DNA of 64,000 nt from Amoebidium appalachense. Its lineage: Eukaryota > Ichthyosporea. The notes below the pieces were generated by a model. It saw nothing but the letters and a program-made list of their open reading frames with translations. It made no database searches and had not been told where the DNA came from. The stretch spans positions 5,766,001 through 5,830,000 of the forward strand of contig CAVNZM010000002.1 of NCBI GenBank assembly GCA_963693365.1, given 5' to 3'. Shown here one piece after another: positions 1 to 12,804 of this stretch. The translations under genes and the position numbers were made by a program. The first letter of the stretch is position 1, and the number at the start of each line of letters is the position of its first letter.

Positions 1-1446
1 TTCAAGGTGTATGCTTTCATCGGGTCTAGTGTCGTGTGGTATCTTTTTCCATTTGTTATATTGCGTGATTATCTTGTGATTGTGTACATGTTTAATAAGT
101 AAGTGGCAGTCCAAAGTCACACACACACTATTGCGGGGTTTATTTGTATTTGTGCCCAGGGGAGAAGGGGAGAGAGAGGGGAGGAAAGAGGGGAGAGGTG
201 AGGAGGGGACAGGTCGGATAGAGAAGAGAGGGTGGGAGGGCAAATACTTCTTTAAGCGGCTTATGTGCTTATTGAATTTCAGCGCGAGATAGGATACTCT
301 AGCAGCTATTGGGACCAGACCATATATCGAGAGCGTTACAGGCCCAGGTTTACAACAGTTGTTAGATAGAAAGGAGGCAACTTCTGCTTCAAGGAAATTT
401 GCCAAGGGTTTAAGCGCTCTAGTTCTCTCTTTCTTGATCCAAGCGGCGAGAAGGGGTAAACCATATTCACATGCCGGGAAGACAAAAGTGCGAATAAATG
501 TAAGTCTAATAGAAGGATGGAGGGGTGTGTCTTTAAAAATATTAGCCGAGAAGAAAGCTAACCGCTTACGAGCCAACTCTACCCTCTTTTCGACCATATG
601 GGGAAACATAACACCAACAGAATCAACCGGAACACCAAGATATTTGTATTCTGGAACTATAGGTACAGGTTTAGATGATAATGTAAATGTGTGTAAATTG
701 TTAGCTATATCAGGTACAAGAACACCACATTTGTCTATGTTAAGGATCATAAGGTTTGCCTTGCACCACTCTGACACTACATCGAACAATCTTTGCAGGC
801 GTCTAGGGGTACGGGCAAGGAGGGACAGATCATCAGCATAGAGAAGTGCAGGCGGAAAGTTATTAATAGGGTCATCGTTTTCGGCGTAAATCTTGACAGC
901 CAAATCATCTATAAATAGGTTAAACAAAAAGGGGCTAAGCAATGAACCCTGCAAGAGACCTCTAGTACGAGCAAAACCATATGAAAGATGCCCATTAACC
1001 ACAGCTCTACCATAGGTTTGAGACAAGAGTGCTTCTAACAGAACACCAATGCAGTGTGGTACACCCCGTGCAGCAAGCTTTTCCCATAGGAGACCAGGGG
1101 AGACAGAATCGTAAGCAGTTTTCCAATCAATAAAGCCAGCATATTGTGCACCAACTTGCATAGAATCGTGCAGTGCCATTATTTGAACATAACATGAATT
1201 GTTTTTACGAAAAGCGGATTGGCATGGGTGTATGTGAAGAATAGATTGAAACCTAGGGTGATGTGCAAATAACCTAAGTAAGCAAGCTTCAAAGAATCTA
1301 CGAACAACCTGGGTTAGTGTAATGGGGCGAAAGGATGATATGGGGCCCTCAGAGTCCTTCTTAACTATGGGGATCACTATTTGCGTGCCGATTATGTATT
1401 CGTGTTTATAACCGGCACGTAAAAAATCATATAGAACTAACAAAAA
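1..1446 (-). mobile_element. 5'-truncated non-LTR (LINE-type) reverse transcriptase, 3' end beyond window
   Basis: The minus strand is open from an in-frame TGA at 1447-1449 to position 1. It reads as the palm/thumb part of a LINE-type reverse transcriptase, which copies element RNA into DNA at the insertion site. Visible in order: a leader ending IPIVKKD and SSFRPITL (motif 1-2 region); FIDWKTAYDSV, which carries the motif A aspartate (about 1105-1137); RGLLQGSLLSPFLFNLFIDD (motif B, QGS..SP, about 930-960); and LYADDLSLLA, the catalytic YADD (codons 829-840). Thumb-like EYKYLGVPVD and RLTFIRTFVFPACEYGL follow. No N-terminal endonuclease or upstream RT motifs are present before the stop, so this looks like a typical 5'-truncated copy. 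The stretch 145-240 is low-complexity but stays open. Subfamily not assigned; a domesticated or host RT is a less likely alternative. Confidence 0.85.
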
Positions 1447-1449
1447 TCA

Positions 1450-1791
1450 GTATAAAATAGTGGCTTCACAAATATACTATAGAGGTTACACGCGTCGAAG
1501 TTGATCCGAGCGAGGATCCAAAAATTGCCAGCGCTACATCTTCGATCGCCTAATGAAATTATCGAACCTATCATCCGATAGAGACTCGCGGATCATGATC
1601 ACGGCGCCCTCGAGCTCGGTGTTCAGAGGGCCGTGGCGTGATAGTCTCCTAGGTTTTTAGGTGTCGGAGAGGACGCAGGGAAAAATCACTCAAAGTGACT
1701 AAAGACATGGCTTTATCAAAGTGTTTGTGCCTGTGCATGTCACGGCGACCTCAATCGGGTGATAGGTTCGGTGATTTCATAGGCGGGCAAA
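1450..1791. other. Intergenic spacer, nothing recognised
   Basis: Mixed-composition DNA without microsatellites, long open frames or RNA-like folds that I can recognise. It may be flank of the truncated LINE or of the zinc-finger remnant. Confidence 0.5.
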
Positions 1792-2318
1792 TTGGGGCCA
1801 ATTGAATTTGGAATCCTCGATCGAATCAAACTCGATCGGCAGAAAGCGGATCGGTTAAATTCTGCATATCGATTGGACGAAAGTCACACATGGCGCAAAG
1901 CCGTTTTGAACGCGACAACCTCAGACAAGAGCCAACTCAGTCTAACAAGCGGCTCACTTGGAGCGCATGCGCAAGTACTACATATACCTCCATATCATTC
2001 GATGCCCTGCAAAATGGCCACTGCAGATCATGATCGCCCCGGTGTGTGCCCTGTGTGCCTCAAAGATTTCACATGGCCCTCGGTGATGGAAAAGCGCACA
2101 GCTATTGGGCTCATCGGGATGAGTATCAGCCGCACAAATGTGACGAGTGTAAGAACTCATGAGCTCAGCTGGAGGCACTGCTCAACCATGGGTAAGTTGC
2201 TCATCACGGGCACGAACGCACCTGCCCATATTGCGACAAGACGTTCAAGTCCAAAACTGGAGGATATTATAGCCACTTGAGAAATAAGCATCACAAGATC
2301 CTCAAGAGTGACAAGTGA
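1792..2318 (+). pseudogene. Decayed C2H2 zinc-finger protein remnant
   Basis: Three C2H2 finger signatures lie in a row but are not in one reading frame. Finger 1 (from 2041) reads CPVCLKDFTWPSVMEK and then needs a frame change to reach HSYWAH. Finger 2 reads HKCDEC, then NS*AQLEALLNHG*VAHH. It has the right C-x2-C-x12-H-x4-H spacing only if two in-frame stops (TGA 2160-2162, TAA 2193-2195) are read through. Finger 3 is clean: TCPYCDKTFKSKTGGYYSHL followed by RNKHH, ending at TGA 2316-2318. The spacing survives while the frame does not, which points to a disabled copy of a nucleic-acid-binding protein. It could also be part of a transposon-encoded protein. A live gene with unusual introns is less likely, although TAAGT follows a GG at 2191. 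Confidence 0.6.
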
Positions 2319-3190
2319 CAGCGGCGGCATGTGCTTCGGTAGGTTTTATGCCGATCATCACGAAATTTCGAAGAACATCATAACCAAGGACGACATCTGG
2401 CTTTTAATCGTGTGTTGATAAAGTGTATAGGCATGCTTTGGACGTGAAAATCGGCAACGGCAAGCCATTCTTGCTCTGTGAATTGATACGTCTCGATGTA
2501 AAATTTTTGATTCGAAGCAGTGAAAGATCAATATGTTGATGATCTACGGCGAAGAAATCTTAGTGCTTTTTAACGGAAGATGTAAGAGCTTGATTTTCGT
2601 GAAATGAGTTAAGCTAGTTATGGAATTGAATGTAATATGCGTCACCGTTGTGATGTTTTTGAAGAATACTTTTGGTGGGGTGGTCAGATGTGCAGGCATT
2701 TTAAAAAGCTGAGGCCCTTTGTGGAGTACGTTGTGTGGATACTGCCTCGAGCCTTTTTTTTTTTTTTTGTAGGCGAGAATTGTTCAGTAAATTGAGGATG
2801 CATGACCGCTTATGAACCGTGTTTGAATTACTTCCATCTCTTTAGCAGCTGAATACCAGAAACTTTAATGTGAGGCTTGAAGGATTTGTGAGAATGGTGA
2901 AGAACTACTCGTAAGATGTGCCAGTAGCACACTGTGCACGTGTACGCGATGGCGACAGTGAGTCTGTATATATGCGACATTTGAGTAATGGTGAGTGCAT
3001 GATGATATCTTGTGGGAAAATGACACCCGAACCTAATGGCTGCTGGATGAATAGAACATTAAGTTATGTTTCCACATTGAATGACTGGAGAAAGCCTTTC
3101 TTTTTTATTTTACTCAATATGTGTAGGCAATAGATGAATTATTATTCCGAGCAAAATAATCCGGTCTCAACTTTAAGAACGTGGCCCCCT
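2319..3190. other. Intergenic, no gene seen
   Basis: AT-leaning single-copy-looking DNA with one T-run near 2755-2768. Short open frames here show no recognisable domain. Confidence 0.5.
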
Positions 3191-3772
3191 GCAGTGGTGC
3201 ACACACACACACGCACACACAAACACACACACACACGCACACGCACGCACACATGTACGCACGTGTACGCACGCATGTCCGCACGTGCACACGCACGCGC
3301 ACAAGCACACACACACGCACACACACACACAAACACACGTGCACACACCAGGTGCATGATGAAGTACCACACACACTCTCCAAAGCTTGCACCACGTGCA
3401 ACACCACCACACCTCTCTCCCCGAAAACCGAACCCAATCTCCATCAAACCTGCACCCAGCATCCACTCAAAGCTTGCCATTTATCTGCCTGGCCATGGAC
3501 CGTCACGCCACTTGTTGTAAAACAACCCCCCCCCCCCCCCCCCCCCCCCCCCCACAACACACACGTGTCACACACACACACGTCACACTATCACCACCAC
3601 GTGCCACGACAAAAAAAAAAAAAAAATGAAAGAAAAGGAAGGCGTGAAGAGAAAAAGAAAAAAAGAAGGAGGAGGAGGTGGCGGGAGAATAAGCTAGCAA
3701 TAAAATGTGCGTAAACCCCAAGAAGAACAACAAGAAGGAGAGATGAAGGCACGTGCACACACACACACACGC

Positions 3773-3819
<47 letters not shown>

Positions 3820-3965
3820 TAACCTTCACCCCCTCCGTTGTCCCCTCCCTCCCCCTCCCTGGGGCGTGATCGAGGTGGGTAGGATGAATGAGTTAGAGGG
3901 AGGGTGGGGGGGATTAACACTGAAGTGTGCGGTAGAGGGGGAAGGTGTGTGTGTGTGTGTGTGGG

Positions 3966-3997
<32 letters not shown>

Positions 3998-4140
3998 AGG
4001 CAAGAGAAAGCCGCTGGAAAGCTGAAAACCAGACAAACCCCCGGAGACAGATGTGTGTGGTGGAGGCTCATACTAGTAGGGGAGGCAGGGGAGGGAGGCC
4101 GGAGGGAGGGAGGGAAGGAGGGAGGGGGGAGCCAGAAATT
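3191..4140. repeat. Microsatellite cluster (CA)n, poly-C, (CA)n, poly-G, (GGA)n
   Basis: Consecutive low-complexity tracts: (CA)n with CG variants 3200-3350, poly-C 3528-3553, a purine-rich A/G stretch 3610-3690, (CA)n 3750-3816, and poly-G 3969-3998 followed by GGGA-rich repeats to about 4125. The open frames here (poly-His/Thr, poly-Cys/Val, poly-Pro) are repeat artefacts. Confidence 0.9.
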
Positions 4141-4865
4141 TAAAGGAGAGAGGAGGTCCTCCTCCGCTCCCTAACAACAAAGACCCTTCTTGCTTCAATA
4201 TCCCTATTTTACGATTAGTTTTGCGGATACTCCATATTCGTCCGGATTCCCATGTTGAAATCATCAACCCATACGATCATAGAAGGCTTCGATTGTTGTT
4301 TATGTTTTGGGGCTGCCTGAAACCAGCAGGCATCATGATTCTCAGCGTCACACACGCACATTTAAATGTGCCTGGTTCACGTGTGTGCAAATACGACATA
4401 TGAAACAGTAGATACACAAATCAACCAAAAGCTTCAATAGCTCTTATCCAAGATATGCTACAATGATCAAGATCTCACAAGAATATTTTTGGACAACGTC
4501 CGTCCAAGCATGCACCCATTCTCATGACTAACATCGCAATATCACCAAACCCAATCAGTAAATATTGCATCCAATAGAAAAACGAACAAAAGCAACGGCT
4601 AATACATTCAGCATAGCAAACATACCTCATCTCACATCGTAAGAAGACAACAGGTGGGAAGAAAAATGGGGTTTGGAAAATAATAAAAAATAAATAAAAA
4701 AGGTGAGAAGAAGAGGGGGGGGGGGGGGGGGAATCGAGGCACCTTTCTGGCCACAAATCTGTTTACACGGTCCCTGTATGCTATCAAAAACCTCACCAAA
4801 CAACCACCCCCCCCCCCCCTCCCCCTCCCCCTCCCCATACATCACAACATCACACGCCTTCCCCT
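4141..4865. other. 3' flank of the NAT10 gene
   Basis: Unique-looking sequence up to about 4690, then poly-G (4717-4732) and C-rich repeats directly after the NAT10 stop codon. It presumably includes the 3' UTR. I see no canonical AATAAA in the minus-strand sense close to the stop. Confidence 0.4.
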
Positions 4866-7213
4866 CTAGGCCGTCTTTGTGTGCTTCTTGCTGTTGGGTT
4901 TCACCTTCTTCTTTGGTGCCGGAGTTGCTGGCTCGGCCGGCCTCTTCTTCTGCCCTGCGGCCTTGACACTGATGGAGGTGGGGGCCTTGGCTTTGCCCGT
5001 CAGCCCCCCTAGGGCTTCCTCCCATGCTGCATCCGAACCCTCGATCGAGTATCTGCGTGGTGTTGGGTCAAGAGGTGACAAATATAATCAGGGAGGTACA
5101 ACCACCCACATATTACGTGCCCGCACGCACACACACGAATGGACACACAATGACATACACACAAACACACACATATGCACCCCTCATACGCACCCACCCA
5201 CCCAGACAAACAACCTCACATCCTCAAACACATGCTGCCCCACAATCCCAGGCGCGCACACACACCCACCGACCCCCTCCCCCCCCCTCCCCCTCTCACC
5301 CACCTATCCAAACACATACAACAACTCCCCCCCCCCCCCCCCCCCCCCCCCAAAAAAAAACAAAAACAAAAAACATCCAAACCCATTCAATTCAACCCAC
5401 CCACCCACCTACCTACCCCCACACCCACCTACCCACCCGCACCCACACACCTGCCCAGATCCAGGGATGATATCAGGTCCTGCTGTCTTTTCTTCAGCTC
5501 CGCATCCGCCTCCTTTGCCGCCTCCTCCAGCTGCTGGTCCACACTCTGCTCGGCCGGCTCCATTTCAATCTCGCGCACAGGCGCCATTTCATTCTCGACC
5601 GTGCCCTCAGCAAGGGCCCGCAGGTGCTGCACGAGCTTGCGCATGGCCCGGTTGAACATGGCTAGCAGCTGATTGGCTGGCAGCTCACATTCCTTCTGCG
5701 GTTGGATGAGGAGTGTGTCAAAAACAAACTAGGGGCATGCACGTACGTTTACGTGTGTGTGTGCACGTGCAAGCGGGTGTGCGTGGAGGGGTGGGGTGGT
5801 GGTGGTGAGGAATGACTATATTGTATGGAAAATACAACAAACAAAAGCAAACATGCATACAAACGAACATACATGCCCCCCCCCCCCCCCCCCCCCTAAC
5901 AGGTAACAGACGAACCAGGAAACTAAACAAGCAAACACCTCACACCAACGTCAACACATACAAGTTTACTGATACCCCTATGCCCTTGTAACAAACACTC
6001 CCACACATACGCCTATAAGACAAGACATTAAAACTGCCGCACGCACCTCCAGGTCATCTATGGTCTTATACTGCAGCCCCATGCCCAGCAGCACAGCCGC
6101 CATCAGCGCTGATAGAGCCACGGGCATCCGGCCGGTAAAATACAGCCGTGCGAGGGGGGGCAAAAGATCCGTCACGGCGTGGTAGTCTAGAAGGTTCCGT
6201 GAGTAGCTGAGAAGGCGGCGCTGGTCGTAGGCCGTGAAGAGTCCCTCCATCTCGTCACGTGCCAATTCTGTGCGTGTGTGCGTGTGTGTGTGTGTGTGCG
6301 TGCGTGTAAGATTGGTGGAGAAGCAGTCAGAGCCCGAGCATGAAATCAAAAACACAGGAATCACCGATGGGCTCATGTATGCATAAACGAACATATCAAA
6401 AGTGGTGTGTGAACTCCAACAATATGACGAAGAATGCAGAGGAAGCACTAAAATACTCGAGCACCGGGGTGTGGTTGCCTGAATATGCTTGAATAACCAA
6501 TCACATGACCACAGCTTCCACTCGAATAATGCTACCGATAGCTCTCCCAGGCCCATCTACTCACTATTACTGTCCCCCCCCCCCCCCCCCCCCCCCCCCC
6601 ACAAAACACCTCCAAAAAAATCCATATCATGATAAACCCCCCCCCCCCTCTCCCCCGGCCAACCATCCACAAAAAAAAAAAAAAAAAAAAAAAAAACATT
6701 CAAACAAACAAACAAACTTACAAACACCATAACCACACACACCCACACACACCTTTTCCTGGCTCGATGTCCCCGAGGCGTTTGCCCCTCTCCTCCAGCA
6801 GGGTCAGTGCCAGGGACGGAGCAAAGGTACGGAACTGGAACCCCAGTAGGCTGACAAACCGCCGCCGGAAATCTGCGTGGAGAGTGTGCACGTTAGTCCG
6901 TGTGCTTATATGCGTATGAGTGTGAGTGAGTGAGTGAATGAGTGAATGAGTGAATGAGTGAGTGAGTAGTCGAGTGACCGAGTGAGTGAGTGAGTGAGTG
7001 AATGAGTGAGTGAGTAGTCGAGTGACCGAGTGAGCGGGTGAGTGAGTGAGTGAGTGAGTGAGTGAGTGAGTGAGTGAGTGAGTGAGTGAGTAGTCGAGTG
7101 AGTAGTCGAGTGACCGAGTGAGTGGGTGAGTGAGTGAGTGAGTGAGTGAGTGAACACGCGAGCATCAGATCGCTGTGTGCGTGTTTTTGCATGTCCATAT
7201 TTGTGTGTGCATA

Positions 7214-7279
<66 letters not shown>

Positions 7280-8281
7280 GGGGAGGGGTTGGGTGGCCAT
7301 GGGTATGTGTGTGAGTCGGTAGACATGTGCATTTGCGGGGCAGATGCGTTCACGCCGTAACAACATGTTGTGCTGATTCACCTAGTCTCAACGTGTTTGG
7401 TTAACCGGCACAAGCAGTTTGGGTGTCGGGTTTCCATTCTAAAGCAGTTTTCCATTGTTTTTAATGTCTCAGAGGTACCTGTGTCAGTCTAATGCTGCAT
7501 GCGTGTAGCCGTGCGTGTATATGTGGCCTCTGTGTGTGAGTGTGAGTGTGAGTGTGAGTGTGTGTGAGTGTGTGTGTTTGTGTGTGTGTGTGTGCTTGTG
7601 TGTGTGTGTGTGTGGATGTGTGTGTTTAAACGTGCGCATGCAAGCACCCACCATTTACGTACGACTGCAGCCACCCGTCTGCAGCCGTGGTCTCCATGTC
7701 ACTAGAGTCCAGGGCTTGCAGCATGATGCACGTGTGCTCTCCAGTAAGCTCGTTCTGTGCATGCGTTCGTGGTTTAGAAATGGTCTTCCTTCTTGATTCC
7801 CTTGCCTTCATTAACCCCTAACTGACTCCCACATCCACTCAATCACTCACTAACTCCCCCCCCCCCCCCCCCCCCCCCCCCCCCGCCGCCGCCGCCCTTT
7901 TATGCTCTATCATCTGATACGGCAAGTACACAACAGCTGCATACTAATCATCCAATGTCACAGATAGATGCTGTCACAGAGGCTCTGCTATATATCTTTA
8001 TCACAGGCATATGAACCCCATACCCACCATGACTACTCTTCTTTCAAATTTCAGGGAATTCTGGGGAGGAGAGGAGATAAGGGTACTTACCGGTGTCTGC
8101 CTGAGATATACGGGGGACATTCCGGTACGTTTCCAGAATTTCAGCAGCTCCTCTGTGAGCCCATAGGCCACACCCAGCCAATGGAGTCGCTCGGCTGGTC
8201 TTTCCGTGAGCTTCGACAGGAGGGGGGGCAAATTCTTGCGCGCAGAAAGATTTTCGTGGAGAAGGTCCGCACCGTCCTCGT

Positions 8282-8336
<55 letters not shown>

Positions 8337-8963
8337 ACGCAAGAAGGGGTGGGGATTATAAAAAATTAAAATAGAGGGAGAGTACGTTTAACTCCTGAGT
8401 GTGATAATTCCAATTTGCGACAGACAGCATAACGGGCGCATACAAAAAAGATCACATCCACAATTCATTCAACATGAGAAGTCACAAATCAGGAACCAAA
8501 CTTTGGTGCAGGCAAAAACAACATCGAGCGCATTTTATCAACAAGGGGATTTCTATGTCAACAAAAAGAAATGATTTTGGATCCTTGGGCTTTTTGCTAG
8601 CTGGTTTATACCCTACCCCTCTTTGATTGGCAGGAATTAGGCAACCCAAGATGAGGCAAAAGGAAAACGAGGTTGCTCAAGGCGCAGCAAATACAAACAC
8701 ATGCAAGCAGATACAAACAAGACAAACCCAAGCAATCAACCCGAGAATGGGGGAAAGGGAGGGGGGAGAGAGAAACAGGGGAGGGAGAGCATATGTGCGT
8801 GTGTTGTGTTGTGTGTGTGTGTGTGTGTGGGAGAGAGAGAGGGAGGTCCCACCTTGTCCGCAGCCTTTGCTATTGGCTTGTCATCTTCAGCCAAGGATGC
8901 AATGCGACCCTGGTAGTAGTCTTGGAGCAGCTCAAGTGCACGTGACCCATAGCCCATCTGCAC

Positions 8964-8998
<35 letters not shown>

Positions 8999-9329
8999 GT
9001 GCGTGTGCAGACTCTCTGTGTGCACGAATGTATGTGCATGTTCACGTGTGTGTGTGCTTGTGTGTGTGGGCATGCATATGTGCATGTGTGCATGTGTGTG
9101 TGTGTCTCTGTGTGTGTAAATGCACGTGTCGGCGTGTGCGTACGAGTGGTAGGAGGTCTTAGTTCACCCATGTGCATATGATTTGAACATGACAGGGCAG
9201 AAATCAAAGTGAGGCAGCTTAGAAGTATACCAGGAGGCCTGAGAGAGAAGGGTTTGGGGAGGGCACTCAGGCCAAGGGGGGGGAGGGGGAAGTACCCAAC
9301 AAAAAAGAGGAGGGGGTGGTGGTGGTGGT

Positions 9330-9364
<35 letters not shown>

Positions 9365-9545
9365 TTCAAATAAAACACACAGAACGCCATGACGTAGGCC
9401 AGGCACGCTAAAAGAAACGTGTAGGCAGGAGATTCTTGAACGAAGCTTATCAAAAGGGGGTTCCCATGCCTCCACATGGAGTCCGATACCCTAACCGACG
9501 AAGCAAGGCAAATGTGTCTGCTAACCCCCCCCCCCCCCCCCCCAA

Positions 9546-9579
<34 letters not shown>

Positions 9580-9840
9580 CAAGGGGCGGACACAGTACCT
9601 TTTGGTATGCCGGGTGGGTGGCAATACGGACCACTCGGGCACCAGACAGGGAGGCAAATTCGTTGTCTTGGAACTGGGGGGAAGGGGGGAGGGTTAGAAT
9701 GCATTAAAGAGTACAAAGTACCCATTCATGACGAACAGCACCATGCCGAGTGCAAAGCAAACATAAGAGTATGCATCATAGTTGACCCATCCTCATTCCG
9801 CAGGGGGCCACCAAGGCATCCACAGTGCCCGAGTTTCGAA

Positions 9841-9879
<39 letters not shown>

Positions 9880-10866
9880 GGGAGGGGAGGGGGGGAGAGG
9901 GGGGAGGGGAGGGGGAAGGGGGGGGGGGGGGGGGGGGGGAGACTGGCGGCTGCATGGCACACACGAAAAAAAAAGCATATGAAAACTACCAATAAATGTT
10001 GAAGGATAAGATGCATTGGAGTGTGAAAATTTTGGGAAGGTACAACGCAAAAACACAAGATCTGCAAAACACCGCTACACAAGGTTTTCTTTCGACTTGC
10101 TTCGTCACAACGGTGCTGCGCTCCAATCACAAAAACTGGCTTGCCCAGGTCTTCAGGGTTTACTTCCTGCTCAAGCCTACTCACTCGTCCAACGCAAGAC
10201 CCACACAGCCCCCCCCCCCCCTCCCCCCCTTTCCCGCCGTCGACACAACCACACCCACACGCAGCCACACACCTGCTGTGCCACGGTCCAGGGAATCAGA
10301 TCACCCGAGGCCGATCTGCCCCGGGACAGACTAGCAACCACGGTTTCCTTTGAGATCTCACCCTCCAGACACACCTGCAGACACATAGGTCAGGAACAGG
10401 TGGGATTATCTCTGGAGCAGGGACCACCACTGACCAAACCATGGCAGCCAATGCTAACAAGGAAACAACAAAAAAGTAAAACAGAAACCCCCCCCCCCCC
10501 CCCAAAAAAAAAAAATAAAAATAAAAATTCACACACACGCACACACAAAGGTGAAAAACCAAACGAGACCTAATACCCCACCCAACACTCAAACAACATT
10601 GCATTAAAGCCTCCTCCGTCAAGCCCCCCCCCCCCCCCCCCCCCCCCCCCTCCCCACACCTCACCACCTCTTCACCCCCCCCCCCCCCCCGAAAAAAACC
10701 CCCCCCCCCCCCCCCCCCCCTTCCCCAAACACACACACATGCACACGCACCTGCACGACACACAGGATTTCGGGCAGGGTTGACTTTGACGGGTCGATGG
10801 GCCCAAGGAGGCAGAAGAGATGGTGCGCTGGGGCATCGGACAGCAGTTGGAGGTCGTTGGGCGAGT

Positions 10867-10910
<44 letters not shown>

Positions 10911-12471
10911 CGCAGACGTTTGAGCATTTTTTGGTGCGAGTTAACCAAGAAGTGTGTGTGTGTGTGTGTGTGTGCACACCGCGCACATGCGCATTCGCGT
11001 ATTTAGATATGGGAGAATGGGTCAGAATTGTGTTGACATCATGTGATCCACACGTATTTTCAGCACGATAATTGGGACTTGAAAACCTATATCTGAGAGG
11101 TGCTTTCTCAACAAATCTGTGCCGCAGTGTCCAACGTGGGGAAACACACACATGTGGAAAGAGACGTCGAGGCAAAAGCGCTGCGTATGCCGGCCCTACA
11201 CATTCGGTTGTCAAAGCCTCGTCTTGGCATGCCTCCCCGCCATCACCTCCCCCTCCCTGCCTTGGCCCCTTCCCACAATACACACACCACATTCACCTTC
11301 CCCCAATACACACACCACATTCACACACAACCACACCCACCCACCCACCCACCCACCCACACCCACACACACTACACAACCACACGAAAGAACCAAAAGA
11401 CAAAACACGAAAACAAAAACAGAAAACAAAAAACGGCCCACACCACCCACCTTGTAATGGGAGGATACGTAGAGGGCCATGAGTCTCTGCAGAAACAATT
11501 CACTAGCCCGGTGGAACGAAAACAAGGTGTCTCTGTTGACGTAGTACAGCTCACACTTGCTGGGGTGTGGGCACCCACCCTTGGCACCGCTGCAAAATGT
11601 TACCATACATAGTGAGTGTGCGGCCATATATGGCAGATGTATGATCATAGACTCGCCATAACAGTCATGCAACCATGGTATGATATGAACATAGAGATAT
11701 AACAGGTATCTGGACAAGGGCATGTATACGCTGATATACCCCTATGATAAACTGGCGGCACATATGGTAGAATGCGGGGGGTTCGTCAATTTTAGCTGAT
11801 TGCTCGATCGGGGACAATCGCACCTAGCAGTGAAATGTCAATGATAGCAAACGTTGTGATATCTGACCAGCACATAATCTACAGGGGGAAGATTTAAAAT
11901 CTCGTGTGGTCGTCCAGCATAAATGACGTAATGCGCATCACAGACCTGCATGTGCTTCATTGCTGCCATATATGAAAACACCCATGTCACATTTCATTGG
12001 CCTCTAGTCTGTATATAGCGACAACATGTTCGACCACGTCACGCTCATCAAATAATTATGATTGGCTACCGGGACCGCACACAACTACGTGACTCCTTTA
12101 AGGCTTTTCATCACATTTTCTCTGGCGGTGACGTTGATCTCGGTCTTTTTAGAAAAAAACTTTAATCTGCACTATTTGGGCTATACACCACCCGATTTCG
12201 ACCTCTTGAACCTTAATTTGGCCGGGCTTCAATTCTTCGCCTCAACTATATGCCCTATGCCCGAGGAATATGCATCCGGAAGATTAGACGCGACAAATAA
12301 AGCTCAAAGACCACACGGATATACGGTAGATAGTCACATTGAAATTTCATACGCCACCCACCTTTCTGCCACCTGTGCATCCAGACACAGCAGATCATTG
12401 AGCCATCTTTCAATTGGGTCTCCGGGCGCGTATCTGATTGGCTCTTCAAGCGCAACCTCTCGCAATACTCG

Positions 12472-12512
<41 letters not shown>

Positions 12513-12773
12513 GGGGAGGGGGAGGGGGGGGGGGGGGGGGAGTGGGGGGAGGGAGGAGGGTGCAGTTGTGTTGAGAACACAATACCTAATCACGGTGGGA
12601 TGGGTGGGCCTATCAAGTGCACACAAACAGCTGCGATTCGGGTGGTTTGAAAAAACAGGTAGGCATGGTAAAGCCCAAGACACAGGAGCAAGATACACAT
12701 GTCTGGAGGGTGATGGGGGGGAGCCGTGCAACCTGAAATCTAAAAAAAACGGGGAAGGAAGAGGGGATGGTAT

Positions 12774-12804
<31 letters not shown>

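Noticed and set aside
3114-3829. Many long ORFs of poly-His/Thr, poly-Cys/Val, poly-Pro or poly-Gly
   Set aside because: They are (CA)n, (GT)n, poly-C and poly-G read in open frames, and appear on both strands at once. The same applies throughout the window.
6930-7150. CRISPR-like array
   Set aside because: No constant repeats with unique spacers; it is a eukaryotic tetranucleotide satellite. The other tandem arrays (56175, 59549) also lack unique spacers.
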